From CAWUEZ02 sp963921355 (GTDB lineage Bacteria > Pseudomonadota > Alphaproteobacteria > Thalassobaculales > Thalassobaculaceae): 64,000 nucleotides of DNA. Of the stretch, positions 53,033-62,109 are shown one piece after another. How positions within the stretch are numbered: position 1 is the stretch's first letter; every line of letters starts with the position of its first letter. The stretch is from the NCBI GenBank assembly GCA_963921355.3, contig OZ001190.1, forward strand, positions 4,402,001 through 4,466,000, written 5' to 3'. A model generated the notes under the pieces. The model was given only the letters and a program-made list of their open reading frames with translations, was not told the DNA's origin and did no database searches. The position numbers were made by a program, and so were the translations under genes.

Positions 53033-53479
53033 TCAGCCTCCGAGCAGTTGGAGAACCACGCGTCGCCGCTGCGGGCGGGCGCGATGCTCGAACACGTAGA
53101 TGCCCTGCCAGGTTCCCAGCAGCGCCCGCCCGCCGGCGACCAGGATCGAGAGACTGGTCTGGGTCAGGGCAGCGCGTATGTGGCCGGGCATGTCGTCGGG
53201 GCCCTCGGCACTGTGCTGGTACAGCGTCCCGTCCCATGGGGCGAGACGCGCGAAGAACCGATTGAGATCCGCCTGTACGTCCGGATCGGCATTCTCCTGA
53301 ATCAGCAGCGACGCAGAGGTGTGCCGGATGAATACCGTGAGCAGCCCCGAGACCACCCCGGACTCCGAGATGAACCGGCGCACCACATCGGTGATCTCGA
53401 GCAATCCCGGCCCGGCTGTACTGACCTCGATCTCCTTCAGGGACGGCTGGCCGGCCTCGGTCGCATCACTGTCTTTCAT
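53033..53479 (-). CDS. YjbQ/UPF0047 family (secondary thiamine-phosphate synthase activity)
   Basis: 148 residues, the family length. HTSASLLIQENADPDV, HSAEGPDDMPGHIRAAL, and a C-terminal GTWQGIYVFEHRARPQRRRV are the family hallmarks with conserved His. A weak thiamine phosphate synthase activity has been reported for the E. coli member; the true role is unclear. First gene of a leftward operon with the amidase. The first about 15 residues are variable and another start is possible. Confidence 0.85.
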   Translation of the reverse strand: MKDSDATEAGQPSLKEIEVSTAGPGLLEITDVVRRFISESGVVSGLLTVFIRHTSASLLIQENADPDVQADLNRFFARLAPWDGTLYQHSAEGPDDMPGHIRAALTQTSLSILVAGGRALLGTWQGIYVFEHRARPQRRRVVLQLLGG

Positions 53480-53591
53480 TCATGCTTCCTTCCCCGCGAC
53501 GGGGCGTCGTCATCCAGGTGTTCGTCGGGAACCGCCCTGTATCTCAGGAGCGGATCCAGGGTAGCGTCGCGGTATTCTGGAGAGAGAAGCC

Positions 53592-54434
53592 ATGCCGCGC
53601 CACCTTGTCTGTCTTTCCTATGACTTCGATGCCCTGTCGCTGCCCTTGGCCCGAGGAACAACGACACCGACACCGCTGTCCCGGGGTGAGTTCGGACTGG
53701 TCGGGGTGGAGAGAATCCGGCGCCTGCTGAAAGCCCACGGCATCCGGGCGACCTTCTTCGTTCCCGGGCATACGATTGAGAGCTTTCCCGACAGCGTCGC
53801 CGCCCTCGTCGCGGATGGGCACGAGATCGGCCACCACGGCTGGACTCATCGGCGCCCGGCGGACCTGGATCGAGACGAGGAAACCTGGGAGATCGAGCGC
53901 GCCAACGCGGCGATCGAACGGATCAGCGGTCAGAAGGCGCGCGGCTACCGGTCGCCGTCCTGGGATCTGTCGCCCCACACCCTGGACCTGCTGCTACAGA
54001 ACGGCTTCGCCTATGACTCGAGCCTGATGGGACACGATACCCAGCCCTATCGGCCGCGGGCTGGCGACGACACGCCTCTGTTGGAGCCGGCGCGCCTCGG
54101 CCGCCCCGTCGACCTGATCGAGCTGCCGGTCAGCTGGAGCCTCGATGACTATCCGCATTTCGAGTGGAGCGTGACTTCCGCAGGCGCACTGAACCAGGGG
54201 CTGATGCCGTGGCACGGCGTGCTTGGAAACTGGACCGCCGACTTCGACTACATGACCGAGACGGAGGATTGGGGGGTCATCACCTACACCTTCCATCCGT
54301 TTGTGTCGGGCCGCGGCCACCGAATGAAAGCGATGGAAGGGCTGATCCGTAACGTCGAGACTGGCGGGGCGGTCTTCGCGACCATGGAGAAAGCCGCACG
54401 AGAAGCGGCGGCGCGCCTGGGGCCGGTTGCCTGA
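53592..54434 (+). CDS. Polysaccharide deacetylase-fold hydrolase, second member
   Basis: 280 residues. NodB motifs: VCLSYDFDALSL (motif 1), GHEIGHHGWTHRRPADL (motif 2 with H-x3-H), YRSPSWDLSPHTL (motif 3), DLIELPVSWSLDD and TYTFHPFVSGRGHRM (motif 5). No signal peptide, so it is a cytosolic enzyme on a small substrate, like the member at 28240-29130, though the two are diverged. Its stop shares a base with the start of the DNA glycosylase gene (TGATG), so the two are cotranscribed without an obvious functional link. Confidence 0.82.
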   Translation: MPRHLVCLSYDFDALSLPLARGTTTPTPLSRGEFGLVGVERIRRLLKAHGIRATFFVPGHTIESFPDSVAALVADGHEIGHHGWTHRRPADLDRDEETWEIERANAAIERISGQKARGYRSPSWDLSPHTLDLLLQNGFAYDSSLMGHDTQPYRPRAGDDTPLLEPARLGRPVDLIELPVSWSLDDYPHFEWSVTSAGALNQGLMPWHGVLGNWTADFDYMTETEDWGVITYTFHPFVSGRGHRMKAMEGLIRNVETGGAVFATMEKAAREAAARLGPVA

Positions 54435-55108
54435 TGGCGGCGAACGAACCCTCCGGCGAGCCGGCGGCGACCCGGCAAGCGCTCCTGGAGAATGCCCTGG
54501 CGCATCTCGCCGAGCGACACCCCGAGATCCGCCAAACCCTGGAAGAAATCGGCCCGCCCGAGCCGCGCGTCCTGGAACCGGGTTTCGGTGCCCTGATCCG
54601 GATCATCATCGGCCAGCAGGTGTCGACCGCTTCGGCGGCCGCCATCCTCAAGCGCCTGAGGGCGGCGGGCGGCGATGACCCTCAGCGGTTCGCGGCCATG
54701 GGCGACGACGATCTGGCGGCGATCGGGCTGTCGCGCGCCAAGATGCGTTATGGACGGGCATTGGCGGAACGGGTTCTGGACGGCCGCCTCGATCTCTCGG
54801 CGCTGTCGGCCGCCGAGCCGGAGCTGGCCCACGAAGCGCTGATACAGGTTCCGGGCATCGGGCGCTGGACGGCCGAGATCTATCGGATGTTCGCGCTCGG
54901 CGACCCGAATGTCTTCCCGTCCGGCGACCTGGCCCTGCGTGAGGGCCTCAGATGGCTGATGGATCTGGCGGACCGGCCGACCGTCGAGCAGACGGATCAG
55001 AGGGCCGTCGAATGGGCGCCCCATCGCAGCAGTGTCGCCCTCCTGGTCTGGCGCCTATACCGCAACCGCCGGGGCATCGCGGTCCTGGGTGCGGATGCCA
55101 AGGGCTGA
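54434..55108 (+). CDS. alkA: DNA-3-methyladenine glycosylase-like HhH-GPD protein
   Basis: 224 residues. An HhH-GPD core: LIRIIIGQQVSTASAAAI, then the helix-hairpin-helix LIQVPGIGRWTAEIYRMFAL, and the Gly/Pro-Asp segment NVFPSGDLALREGL with catalytic Asp. It removes alkylated bases in base-excision repair, in the cytosol. The protein lacks the N-terminal TBP-like domain of E. coli AlkA and matches the short, Mag1-type form. Overlaps the upstream deacetylase gene by one base. Confidence 0.85.
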   Translation: MAANEPSGEPAATRQALLENALAHLAERHPEIRQTLEEIGPPEPRVLEPGFGALIRIIIGQQVSTASAAAILKRLRAAGGDDPQRFAAMGDDDLAAIGLSRAKMRYGRALAERVLDGRLDLSALSAAEPELAHEALIQVPGIGRWTAEIYRMFALGDPNVFPSGDLALREGLRWLMDLADRPTVEQTDQRAVEWAPHRSSVALLVWRLYRNRRGIAVLGADAKG

Positions 55109-55223
55109 CAGGGGCCGCGCTGGCGGATATTGACACCGTCTGATAACCTTGAGTTTCGCAGAAACACTGTTTGAATTGACAGGAATACGGGGACGCGCGC
55201 GGAGAATCCGGCGAAGGAGTCCG

Positions 55224-57755
55224 ATGTGTGGGAGTCGGACAGTTGGTGGTGACGTTTCGGATGGCAACGTGACCGCCACTTCAGAATCTCTACCTGACGG
55301 GGATGAACTCGGCCTCCAGCCCGCACTCGACGCGCTGGGCGATGGGCTGCTGCTGCTGGACAGCGAGGATCGCGTCGTCACGTTCAATGCCGCGTTCCTG
55401 GAACTGTTCCCCCATATGGCAGCGGTCCTGAAGACGGGCGCCCCGTTCGAGAAGATGCTCGAGTTCGATGTCGCCTCCAAAGACTGGGAAAACCAACCCG
55501 AATCCGCCGAAGCGTGGACCGCGCGCCGACTTCAGGCCCATGGGCAGACATCGGCGACTCTGGAGGAATGCCAGGTCAAAGGACGCTGGATCCGTATTGG
55601 CGACCACGCGACCAGCGACGGCGGTCGCGTCATCCACTACCGCGACATCACGCAGACGCATCGCCAGCAGGAAGACGTCGACCACTTCAATGCCCTCCTG
55701 CGCGGTACGCTGGAAGCCAACAACCAGGGCATCTGTGCGTTCGACAAGCACGGCCGTCTGGCGACCTGGAACAGCCGGTATTTCGAGATGCTGGACCTGC
55801 CGGCAACCTTCGCCCAGGCGGGCACGCCGATGATCGACATCCTGCGCTATCTGGCACAGCAGGGGGAGTACGGCGACGGGGAGCCGGAGGAACTGGCCAC
55901 CGACGTGCACCAGATGATCACGACCACGCCCGGTATTGCGTTCGAGCGCAAAACCCGGCGCGGCCACCGGGTCGAGGTCCGTGTGCGGCCGATGGCGGAA
56001 GGTGGCGGTGTAATCGCGTTCACCGATGTCACCGAGCGGGTCAAGGCCGAGGAAGCCCTGCGAGCAAGCGAAGAGCGCTACGCCCTGGCGGCCGCCGGTG
56101 CCAATGATGGCCTGTGGGATTGGGATCTCGCCACCAACCACATCTTCTTCTCTCCCCGTTGGAAAGAGATGCTGGGCCATCAGGAGTCGGGGATCGGAGA
56201 CGGCGCGGAGGAATGGTTAAGCCGGATCCACCCGGAAGACGTCCAGCGGGTCACGGCGCAGATCGACGCCCACCTGAACGGGACCGTCGACAATTTCGAG
56301 AGCGAACACAGGATCCGCCACCGGGACGAAACCTATCGCTGGATGCTGCTGCGCGGTCTGGCGGTTCGCGACACTGCCGGCAAAGCGTATCGGATCGCCG
56401 GTTCGATGACCGATGTCACCGACCGCAAACGCGCCGAAGAGCAATCCATCCACGACGCCCTGCACGACAATCTGACCGGGCTTCCGAACCGCACGCTGTT
56501 CCTGGAACGCGTCCGCCAGGCCCTGGCCCGGCAGCGTCGGATGCCGACCGCGGAGTTCGCGGTGATCTACCTCGATCTGGACCGCTTCAAGGTGGTCAAC
56601 GAAAGCCTGGGCCATGTCCATGGCGACGACCTGATCATCTCGGCGTCGCGCCGTCTCCACGACAACCTGAAGTTCGGTGACACCGTCGCCCGGCTCGGCG
56701 GCGACGAGTTCGCAATACTGCTGGAGGAGGTGACCGACAAGAACGAGGCCCTGGTCGTCTGCGACATGGTCCAGAAGGCGCTCTCGTCTCCCTTCACCCT
56801 CAGCGGCAAAGAGATCTTCACGACGGCCTCCATGGGCGCCGCGCAGTCCGGCGAAGGGTACGGCCGACCGGAAGACATCCTGCGCGATGCCGAACTCGCC
56901 ATGTACCGGGCCAAGGAACTCGGCAAGGCCCAGGCGCAGACTTTCGACGCCAGCCTTCGCGGCACATCGATCACTCCGCTCGAAATGGAAACCGACCTGC
57001 GCCGGGCGATCGAACGCGAAGAGATGCGGCTGCACTTGCAGCCGATCATTTCGCTATCCAACGGGCGGATCCGGGGATTCGAGGCCCTGACCCGCTGGCA
57101 GCATCCCGAGCACGGGTTCGTGCCGCCGATCGACTTAATCCCGCTGGCCGAAGAAACCGGCATGATCGTCGAACTCGGGGAGTGGGTGCTGCGTCAGGCC
57201 TGCCAGCAGACGGTGGCCTGGACAAAGGCGTTTCCGCAGGCCGGTCCGCTGGAGGTCAGCGTCAACCTCTCCGGCCGTCAGTTCAGTCAGTTCGACCTGG
57301 TCCGGATGGTGACCAACAGCCTGGAGAGAACCGGCCTGCCGCCCGGTGACCTGAAACTCGAGATCACGGAGAGCGCGCTGATGGAGAACGCGCACCTTTC
57401 CGCCCAGATGCTCCACGACCTCAAGGAACTGGACATTCAGATCTGCGTCGACGATTTCGGGACCGGCTACAGCTCGCTGAGCTACCTTCACACCTTCCCG
57501 ATCGACACTCTCAAGATCGACAAATCCTTCGTCCACGATATGGGCCGCAACCGGCACAATCTGCAGATCGTGCGCACCATCGCGCTGCTGGCCCAGAACC
57601 TGAGGCTGGACGTGATCGCGGAAGGGGTCGAGACTCCCGAACAGCTTGCGCAGTTGCGTGCGATCGGCTGCGGCTTTGCCCAGGGCTTCCTATTCTCTCC
57701 GCCCCTGGCTGCCGACGGCATCGAGCAGTTGCTGCGCGAAAATCGGAGCTGGTAG
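55224..57755 (+). CDS. PAS-GGDEF-EAL cyclic-di-GMP turnover protein
   Basis: 843 residues from ATG 55224, with AAGGAG upstream; a TTG start at 55149 adds a basic tail of little use. Three PAS-type sensor modules (about 25-120, 140-260, 270-400; for example GLWDWDLATNHIFFSPRWKE) precede a diguanylate cyclase with the intact active site GGDEF (about 492-496) and an EAL phosphodiesterase with FEALTRW (about 620) and DDFGTGYSSLSYL (the metal-binding DDFGTG). Both catalytic motifs are complete, so either or both activities are possible. No membrane segments. Sets c-di-GMP in response to cytosolic signals. The next gene follows after 12 bases. Confidence 0.92.
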   Translation: MCGSRTVGGDVSDGNVTATSESLPDGDELGLQPALDALGDGLLLLDSEDRVVTFNAAFLELFPHMAAVLKTGAPFEKMLEFDVASKDWENQPESAEAWTARRLQAHGQTSATLEECQVKGRWIRIGDHATSDGGRVIHYRDITQTHRQQEDVDHFNALLRGTLEANNQGICAFDKHGRLATWNSRYFEMLDLPATFAQAGTPMIDILRYLAQQGEYGDGEPEELATDVHQMITTTPGIAFERKTRRGHRVEVRVRPMAEGGGVIAFTDVTERVKAEEALRASEERYALAAAGANDGLWDWDLATNHIFFSPRWKEMLGHQESGIGDGAEEWLSRIHPEDVQRVTAQIDAHLNGTVDNFESEHRIRHRDETYRWMLLRGLAVRDTAGKAYRIAGSMTDVTDRKRAEEQSIHDALHDNLTGLPNRTLFLERVRQALARQRRMPTAEFAVIYLDLDRFKVVNESLGHVHGDDLIISASRRLHDNLKFGDTVARLGGDEFAILLEEVTDKNEALVVCDMVQKALSSPFTLSGKEIFTTASMGAAQSGEGYGRPEDILRDAELAMYRAKELGKAQAQTFDASLRGTSITPLEMETDLRRAIEREEMRLHLQPIISLSNGRIRGFEALTRWQHPEHGFVPPIDLIPLAEETGMIVELGEWVLRQACQQTVAWTKAFPQAGPLEVSVNLSGRQFSQFDLVRMVTNSLERTGLPPGDLKLEITESALMENAHLSAQMLHDLKELDIQICVDDFGTGYSSLSYLHTFPIDTLKIDKSFVHDMGRNRHNLQIVRTIALLAQNLRLDVIAEGVETPEQLAQLRAIGCGFAQGFLFSPPLAADGIEQLLRENRSW

Positions 57756-57767
57756 GGGCTCGAGAGA

Positions 57768-58919
57768 ATGCGCCGATTCGATGTCTATTTCCTGCAGAAG
57801 CGGAGCACAGCTGGCTGGGACACCCTTGAGAGGGCGCAGTCGGCCTCGGTGCTGATTGCCTCCGTCGTTCGCGAATTCGACGGCCAGGAGGATGCTGAGC
57901 TCCGCGTCGTCGCCGGCGACTGGAACGAGGCCATCGGGGAATGGGAGTTCAGCCAGATCTTCTTCGTCGACCGGGGGTCGATCGATCTCCGCCTGGCGGA
58001 GTCAGCGGAGGAGGACGACGAGCCGGCAGCGTCTTGGTCGACGGGATCCGACCGCGCCGGCGGCACCGACGACAGTCTGGAAGCCGACCTGCCGCCGGAG
58101 CGGGCACAGACACCCGGTGCAGACACGGGCGCGACCGGCAGCGGCTTCGCGGCAGCCATTCGGGCAGCCAGCGAACAGGCGGAGCAGGAGGCCGCGGGCG
58201 CAACCGAGGATGACAGCCGGACCGCTCCCGAGGACCCGCTCGACATGCCGGAACCGGCGAACCGATCGGAACGCTCCTCGCGACGCGGCACGCGCGACGA
58301 CGACACCAATGAGGACCTGCGCTCGCTTGGGTTTGTCCATGGCGACCTCGACGCCGAGGACTTGGATGTGCCCCCGCCGGAGTTCCGCCCGGAACCGAGG
58401 CGGGGGGGCAGGCTGTTCTTCATGATCGGCACGCTGCTGATCGCGGTCCTGCTGATCCTCGGCTCGGCAGCCGCCCTGATGGTGGCCTTCAAGGTCGATC
58501 CGGCACCCCGCTACATCGAGATGTTCAAGCAATGGCGCGCCGGTGGGGATTTTATGCTGCAGTCCGAGGAGACCACATCGGGACCGGTGAGCGTCGTCCC
58601 ACAGACGGTGGGCCAGGTCGCACGGTTTGACGGGGTCGTGCCGGAGCTGCGCGGCCGCTGGTCCGCGGGGGATTGTGCGGAGGAGTACATCGAGTTCGAT
58701 GTCGACGGGTTCGTGGTGGCGGCCCCCGGACGACCGCCCTCCGTCAAAGTGCCGGTGACGGAAACCCTCACCGACGACTACACATGGTACCTGCGCCGCT
58801 CAGACACCCTGGTCGAACACTTCCAGCGCCTTGGCGACAGCGACATCCAGATGATCGGCGACACGACGCCGGTCGGGTTCACCCAGCGCACGTCAGAGGT
58901 TTTCACACGCTGTCCCTGA
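57768..58919 (+). CDS. Single-pass membrane protein of unknown function, coupled to the c-di-GMP gene
   Basis: 383 residues. The first about 75 residues form a small globular domain (MRRFDVYFLQKRSTAGWDTL, LRVVAGDWNEAIGEWEFSQI); then an acidic, low-complexity stretch to about 215, one membrane helix (FFMIGTLLIAVLLILGSAAA) and an extracytoplasmic end. A bitopic layout with a cytosolic head suggests a sensor or anchor. It is 12 bases after the GGDEF-EAL gene, so a joint role, perhaps as effector or partner, is inferred. No family recognised. Confidence 0.6.
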   Translation: MRRFDVYFLQKRSTAGWDTLERAQSASVLIASVVREFDGQEDAELRVVAGDWNEAIGEWEFSQIFFVDRGSIDLRLAESAEEDDEPAASWSTGSDRAGGTDDSLEADLPPERAQTPGADTGATGSGFAAAIRAASEQAEQEAAGATEDDSRTAPEDPLDMPEPANRSERSSRRGTRDDDTNEDLRSLGFVHGDLDAEDLDVPPPEFRPEPRRGGRLFFMIGTLLIAVLLILGSAAALMVAFKVDPAPRYIEMFKQWRAGGDFMLQSEETTSGPVSVVPQTVGQVARFDGVVPELRGRWSAGDCAEEYIEFDVDGFVVAAPGRPPSVKVPVTETLTDDYTWYLRRSDTLVEHFQRLGDSDIQMIGDTTPVGFTQRTSEVFTRCP

Positions 58920-58951
58920 GCGAGAGCGAGAAGACTCGACGCTGACCCGCT

Positions 58952-59668
58952 CTAGAACAGGCTTCTCTGGGCCGGCGGCGGTGGCGCCGCCGGGACCGCA
59001 TCGAGGGCGACAGGCTCTATCAGGCCGGCGGCGTCGTTGCGCACGTTCCCGACCCGCCGGTCGACCGGATAGGCTTCGATCACTGCCGGGTCGACGGCCT
59101 CGGTCAGGCGGCCCGCCGTCTCGCCGTCCCCCTCCAGCCAGGTTGCGAAAGCGGCGCGATCGAACAGCATGACCGGCATCCGGTGGTGAATGTGCGCGAT
59201 GGCCTCGTTGGCGCCGGTGGTCAAGATGGTGAAGGTCTCGAGCGGACTGCCCTCTCCACGCCCTTCCCAGATTTCCCACAAGCCGGCGAACGCGAACGGC
59301 GCCCGGTCCTTGCGGACAACGCGGTACGGCTGCTTGTGTCCGGCTTCAGTCCGCCATTCGTAGAACCTGTCGGCCGGGATCAGGCAGCGCCGCGATCGAA
59401 ACGCCGCGCGGAAAGGTGGTTTCTCGGCAACGGTCTCGCGACGGGCGTTGATCATCCGGGCGCCGATCTCGATCTCCTTGGCCCAGGACGGCACCAGCCC
59501 CCAGCGCATCATCGCCAGCTGCCGCTGACCCTCGGATCCGAGCCGTACGACCGGGGCATCCTGGGTCGGCGCCATGTTCCAGCGCGGCTGGAGATTCAGC
59601 ATGGAATCAACGTCGAACAGGCTGCGCAGCGCCTCCGTCGGCAGTGTGATGCTGTAGCGTCCGCACAT
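58952..59668 (-). CDS. yedK: SRAP-domain protein (HMCES/YedK, abasic-site DNA-protein crosslinker)
   Basis: 238 residues. MCGRYS exposes Cys2, the nucleophile that crosslinks abasic sites in single-stranded DNA. NMAPTQDAPVV, ARMINARRETV, RCLIPADRFYEW (catalytic Glu) and HHRMPVML (His) complete the site. It shields abasic sites at stalled forks. Convergent with the bitopic membrane protein gene (32-base gap), and divergent from the molybdenum enzyme subunit gene. Confidence 0.93.
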   Translation of the reverse strand: MCGRYSITLPTEALRSLFDVDSMLNLQPRWNMAPTQDAPVVRLGSEGQRQLAMMRWGLVPSWAKEIEIGARMINARRETVAEKPPFRAAFRSRRCLIPADRFYEWRTEAGHKQPYRVVRKDRAPFAFAGLWEIWEGRGEGSPLETFTILTTGANEAIAHIHHRMPVMLFDRAAFATWLEGDGETAGRLTEAVDPAVIEAYPVDRRVGNVRNDAAGLIEPVALDAVPAAPPPPAQRSLF

Positions 59669-59768
59669 CTTCCGAGCTCCCCGAACCGCGACGCCGTCCC
59701 GCTTGGAGAAGGTTCAGTCGACGGCTAACATCCCGATCCAAACCAACCGCGAACGGGCGAGGCAGGCA

Positions 59769-62105
59769 ATGGCGAAGTTCGGCATCGGACAGGGCATGAA
59801 GCGTTTCGAGGACCAGCGCTTCCTGACCGAGACGGGGCAATACACCGACGACCTGCAGATCGACGGCACGGTGATCGCCCACGTGCTGCGCAGCCCCCTC
59901 GCCCATGCCCGGATCACGTCAATCGATGTGACCTCAGCCCGGTCGATGGCCGGCGTTCTGGCGGTCTGGACCCATGGCGATATAAAGGCCGACGGCGTCG
60001 GTGACATGCCCTGTGGCGCCCTTCTGAAAGGGCGCGACGGCAAACGCGCCGTCGGGCCGGTCTACCCGTTGCTGACCGGTGATCGGGTTCGCCATGTCGG
60101 CGACGCCGTCGCCCTGATCGTCGCCGAGACCATGGATCAGGCCCGCGATGCGGCGGAGGCGATCGAGGTCGAGTACGACGCCCTGGCGGCGGTCCCGGGG
60201 ATCGAAGCGGCGAGTGCCCCGGACGCACCCCCGATCTGGGACGCGGCCCCCGACAACCTCTGCCTCGACTGGGAGACCGGTGATGCCGCCGCCGTCGAGC
60301 AAGCGCTCGCGAATGCCGCCCACGTCGCCGAACTGGCCCTGGTGAACAACCGGATCATCGTCAATTCGCTCGAGCCGCGCGGGGCCATCGGCGTGGTCGA
60401 TGCCGCCACCGGCGATCGAACGCTCTACGTCTCGACCCAAGGCCCCCACGGCGTCCGTGATGTGATGGCCAAGGTCCTGAACCTCGCGGCGGAGAAGATC
60501 CGTTGTGTCTCGCCCGATGTCGGCGGCGGGTTCGGGATGAAGATTTTCCCTTACCGGGAACACGCGCTCGTGCTGTGGGCCGCCGGAAAGATCGGAAGAC
60601 CGGTCAAGTGGATCGGCGAGCGCGGCGAGTCCTTCGTCTCGGACACCCAAGGTCGCGATCACCAATCCCACGCCCGACTGGCGCTCGACGGCGATGGCCG
60701 CTTCCTTGGGCTTGCCGTCGACACCAAAGCCGACCTCGGGGCCTATCTTTCGCTCTATGCGCCCGCGATTCCGACGGTGGCGGGCTCCGGCATGCTGGCG
60801 GGGCTCTATGCGACACCGGCGATCCACGTGCGGGTTCGCTGCTATTTCACCAACACGTTGCCGGTCGATGCCTATCGGGGCGCCGGTCGGCCGGAGGCGG
60901 CCTATCTGGTCGAGCGCCTGGTCGATGTCGCCGCCGGCGTGGTCGGTCTGCCGCGCGACGAGATCCGCCGCCGGAACTTCATCGCTGCCTCCGCCATGCC
61001 GTTCACCACCGCACTCGGCGAAACCTATGACAGTGGTGATTTCGCCGGCCATCTCGACAAGGCGCTCGACGCCGCCGAGTGGTCGGCAATCGATGCGCGC
61101 AAGGCCGACAGCAGCAGGGCTGGGAAACTGCGCGGGATCGGGATCTCGACCTATGTCGAAGCGTGTGGCGGCGGCGGCCCGGAATGGTCCGACATGCGGA
61201 TCGAGCCGGACGGCTCGATCGTGGTTCCGATCGGCACGCGCTCAACCGGTCAGGGCCATGAGACCGCCTATACTCAGCTGGTGGCCGAGGCCTTCGGCGT
61301 CGACAACGACAAGGTCAAGATCATCCAGGGCGATACCGCCGCCATCGAGAACGGTTCGGGCACCGACGACTCGCGCTCGCTGCCGGCCGGCGGCTCGGCG
61401 CTGCACATGGCGATCCAGAGCGTGTCGGCGAAGGCCCGGATGCTGGCCGGCTACGCGCTGGAGGCGGCCGACGCGGATCTGGAGTTGGCCGACGGCAAGT
61501 ACACGGTCGTCGGCACCGACCGGTCGATCAACCTGGGCGAGCTTGCCACCCTGGCGAACGACCCCGACCGCCTGCCGGAAGGCATCGACCCCGGCCTGGA
61601 AGCGAAGGAGATGTACAAGCCGCAGGCCTCGACCTACCCCAACGGCACCCATGTCTGCGAAGTCGAGATCGATCCGGATACCGGCATCATCGAGGAGCTT
61701 CGCTTCACGGTGGTCGATGATTTCGGCGAGGTCGTGAACCCGCTGCTGCTGGAGGGGCAGGTCCATGGCGGCGTCGCCCAGGGCATCGGCCAGGCGCTCT
61801 ACGAGCATTGCGTCTACGACGACAGTGCCCAGCTGGTGACCGGCTCACTGATGGACTACTGCCTGCCGCGCGCGGACAACGTCCCACCGGTCGCCTTCTC
61901 GATGAGTCCGACCCGGTGCATGACGAACCCGCTCGGGGTGAAGGGCTGCGGAGAAGCCGGCGCCATCGGCGCGCCGCCGGCAGTGATCAACGCGGTCCTC
62001 GATGCGCTGTCGGCGGTCGGCGTTACCAATATCGATATGCCGGCGACCCCGGACGTGGTTTGGGCGGCCATCCAGAACGCCCGTCCAGCCGCCGCAGCGG
62101 AGTAG
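59769..62105 (+). CDS. Molybdenum hydroxylase large subunit (form II CoxL-like), no partner subunits nearby
   Basis: 778 residues from ATG 59769. The family pattern is complete: GMKRFEDQRFLTETGQYTDDL at the start, the substrate-site loop AYRGAGRPEAAYL (about 368-380), which defines form II CoxL-like proteins (form I CODH has AYRCSFR), ARSTGQGHETAYTQ-type text near 500, and the catalytic Glu in GCGEAGAIG (Glu729). Such subunits need an FAD subunit (CoxM) and a 2Fe-2S subunit (CoxS); neither is in the window next to it. The substrate of form II proteins is mostly unknown (aldehydes, purines or aromatics possible). Followed by cysQ after 4 bases. Confidence 0.88.
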   Translation: MAKFGIGQGMKRFEDQRFLTETGQYTDDLQIDGTVIAHVLRSPLAHARITSIDVTSARSMAGVLAVWTHGDIKADGVGDMPCGALLKGRDGKRAVGPVYPLLTGDRVRHVGDAVALIVAETMDQARDAAEAIEVEYDALAAVPGIEAASAPDAPPIWDAAPDNLCLDWETGDAAAVEQALANAAHVAELALVNNRIIVNSLEPRGAIGVVDAATGDRTLYVSTQGPHGVRDVMAKVLNLAAEKIRCVSPDVGGGFGMKIFPYREHALVLWAAGKIGRPVKWIGERGESFVSDTQGRDHQSHARLALDGDGRFLGLAVDTKADLGAYLSLYAPAIPTVAGSGMLAGLYATPAIHVRVRCYFTNTLPVDAYRGAGRPEAAYLVERLVDVAAGVVGLPRDEIRRRNFIAASAMPFTTALGETYDSGDFAGHLDKALDAAEWSAIDARKADSSRAGKLRGIGISTYVEACGGGGPEWSDMRIEPDGSIVVPIGTRSTGQGHETAYTQLVAEAFGVDNDKVKIIQGDTAAIENGSGTDDSRSLPAGGSALHMAIQSVSAKARMLAGYALEAADADLELADGKYTVVGTDRSINLGELATLANDPDRLPEGIDPGLEAKEMYKPQASTYPNGTHVCEVEIDPDTGIIEELRFTVVDDFGEVVNPLLLEGQVHGGVAQGIGQALYEHCVYDDSAQLVTGSLMDYCLPRADNVPPVAFSMSPTRCMTNPLGVKGCGEAGAIGAPPAVINAVLDALSAVGVTNIDMPATPDVVWAAIQNARPAAAAE

Positions 62106-62109
62106 CGTG

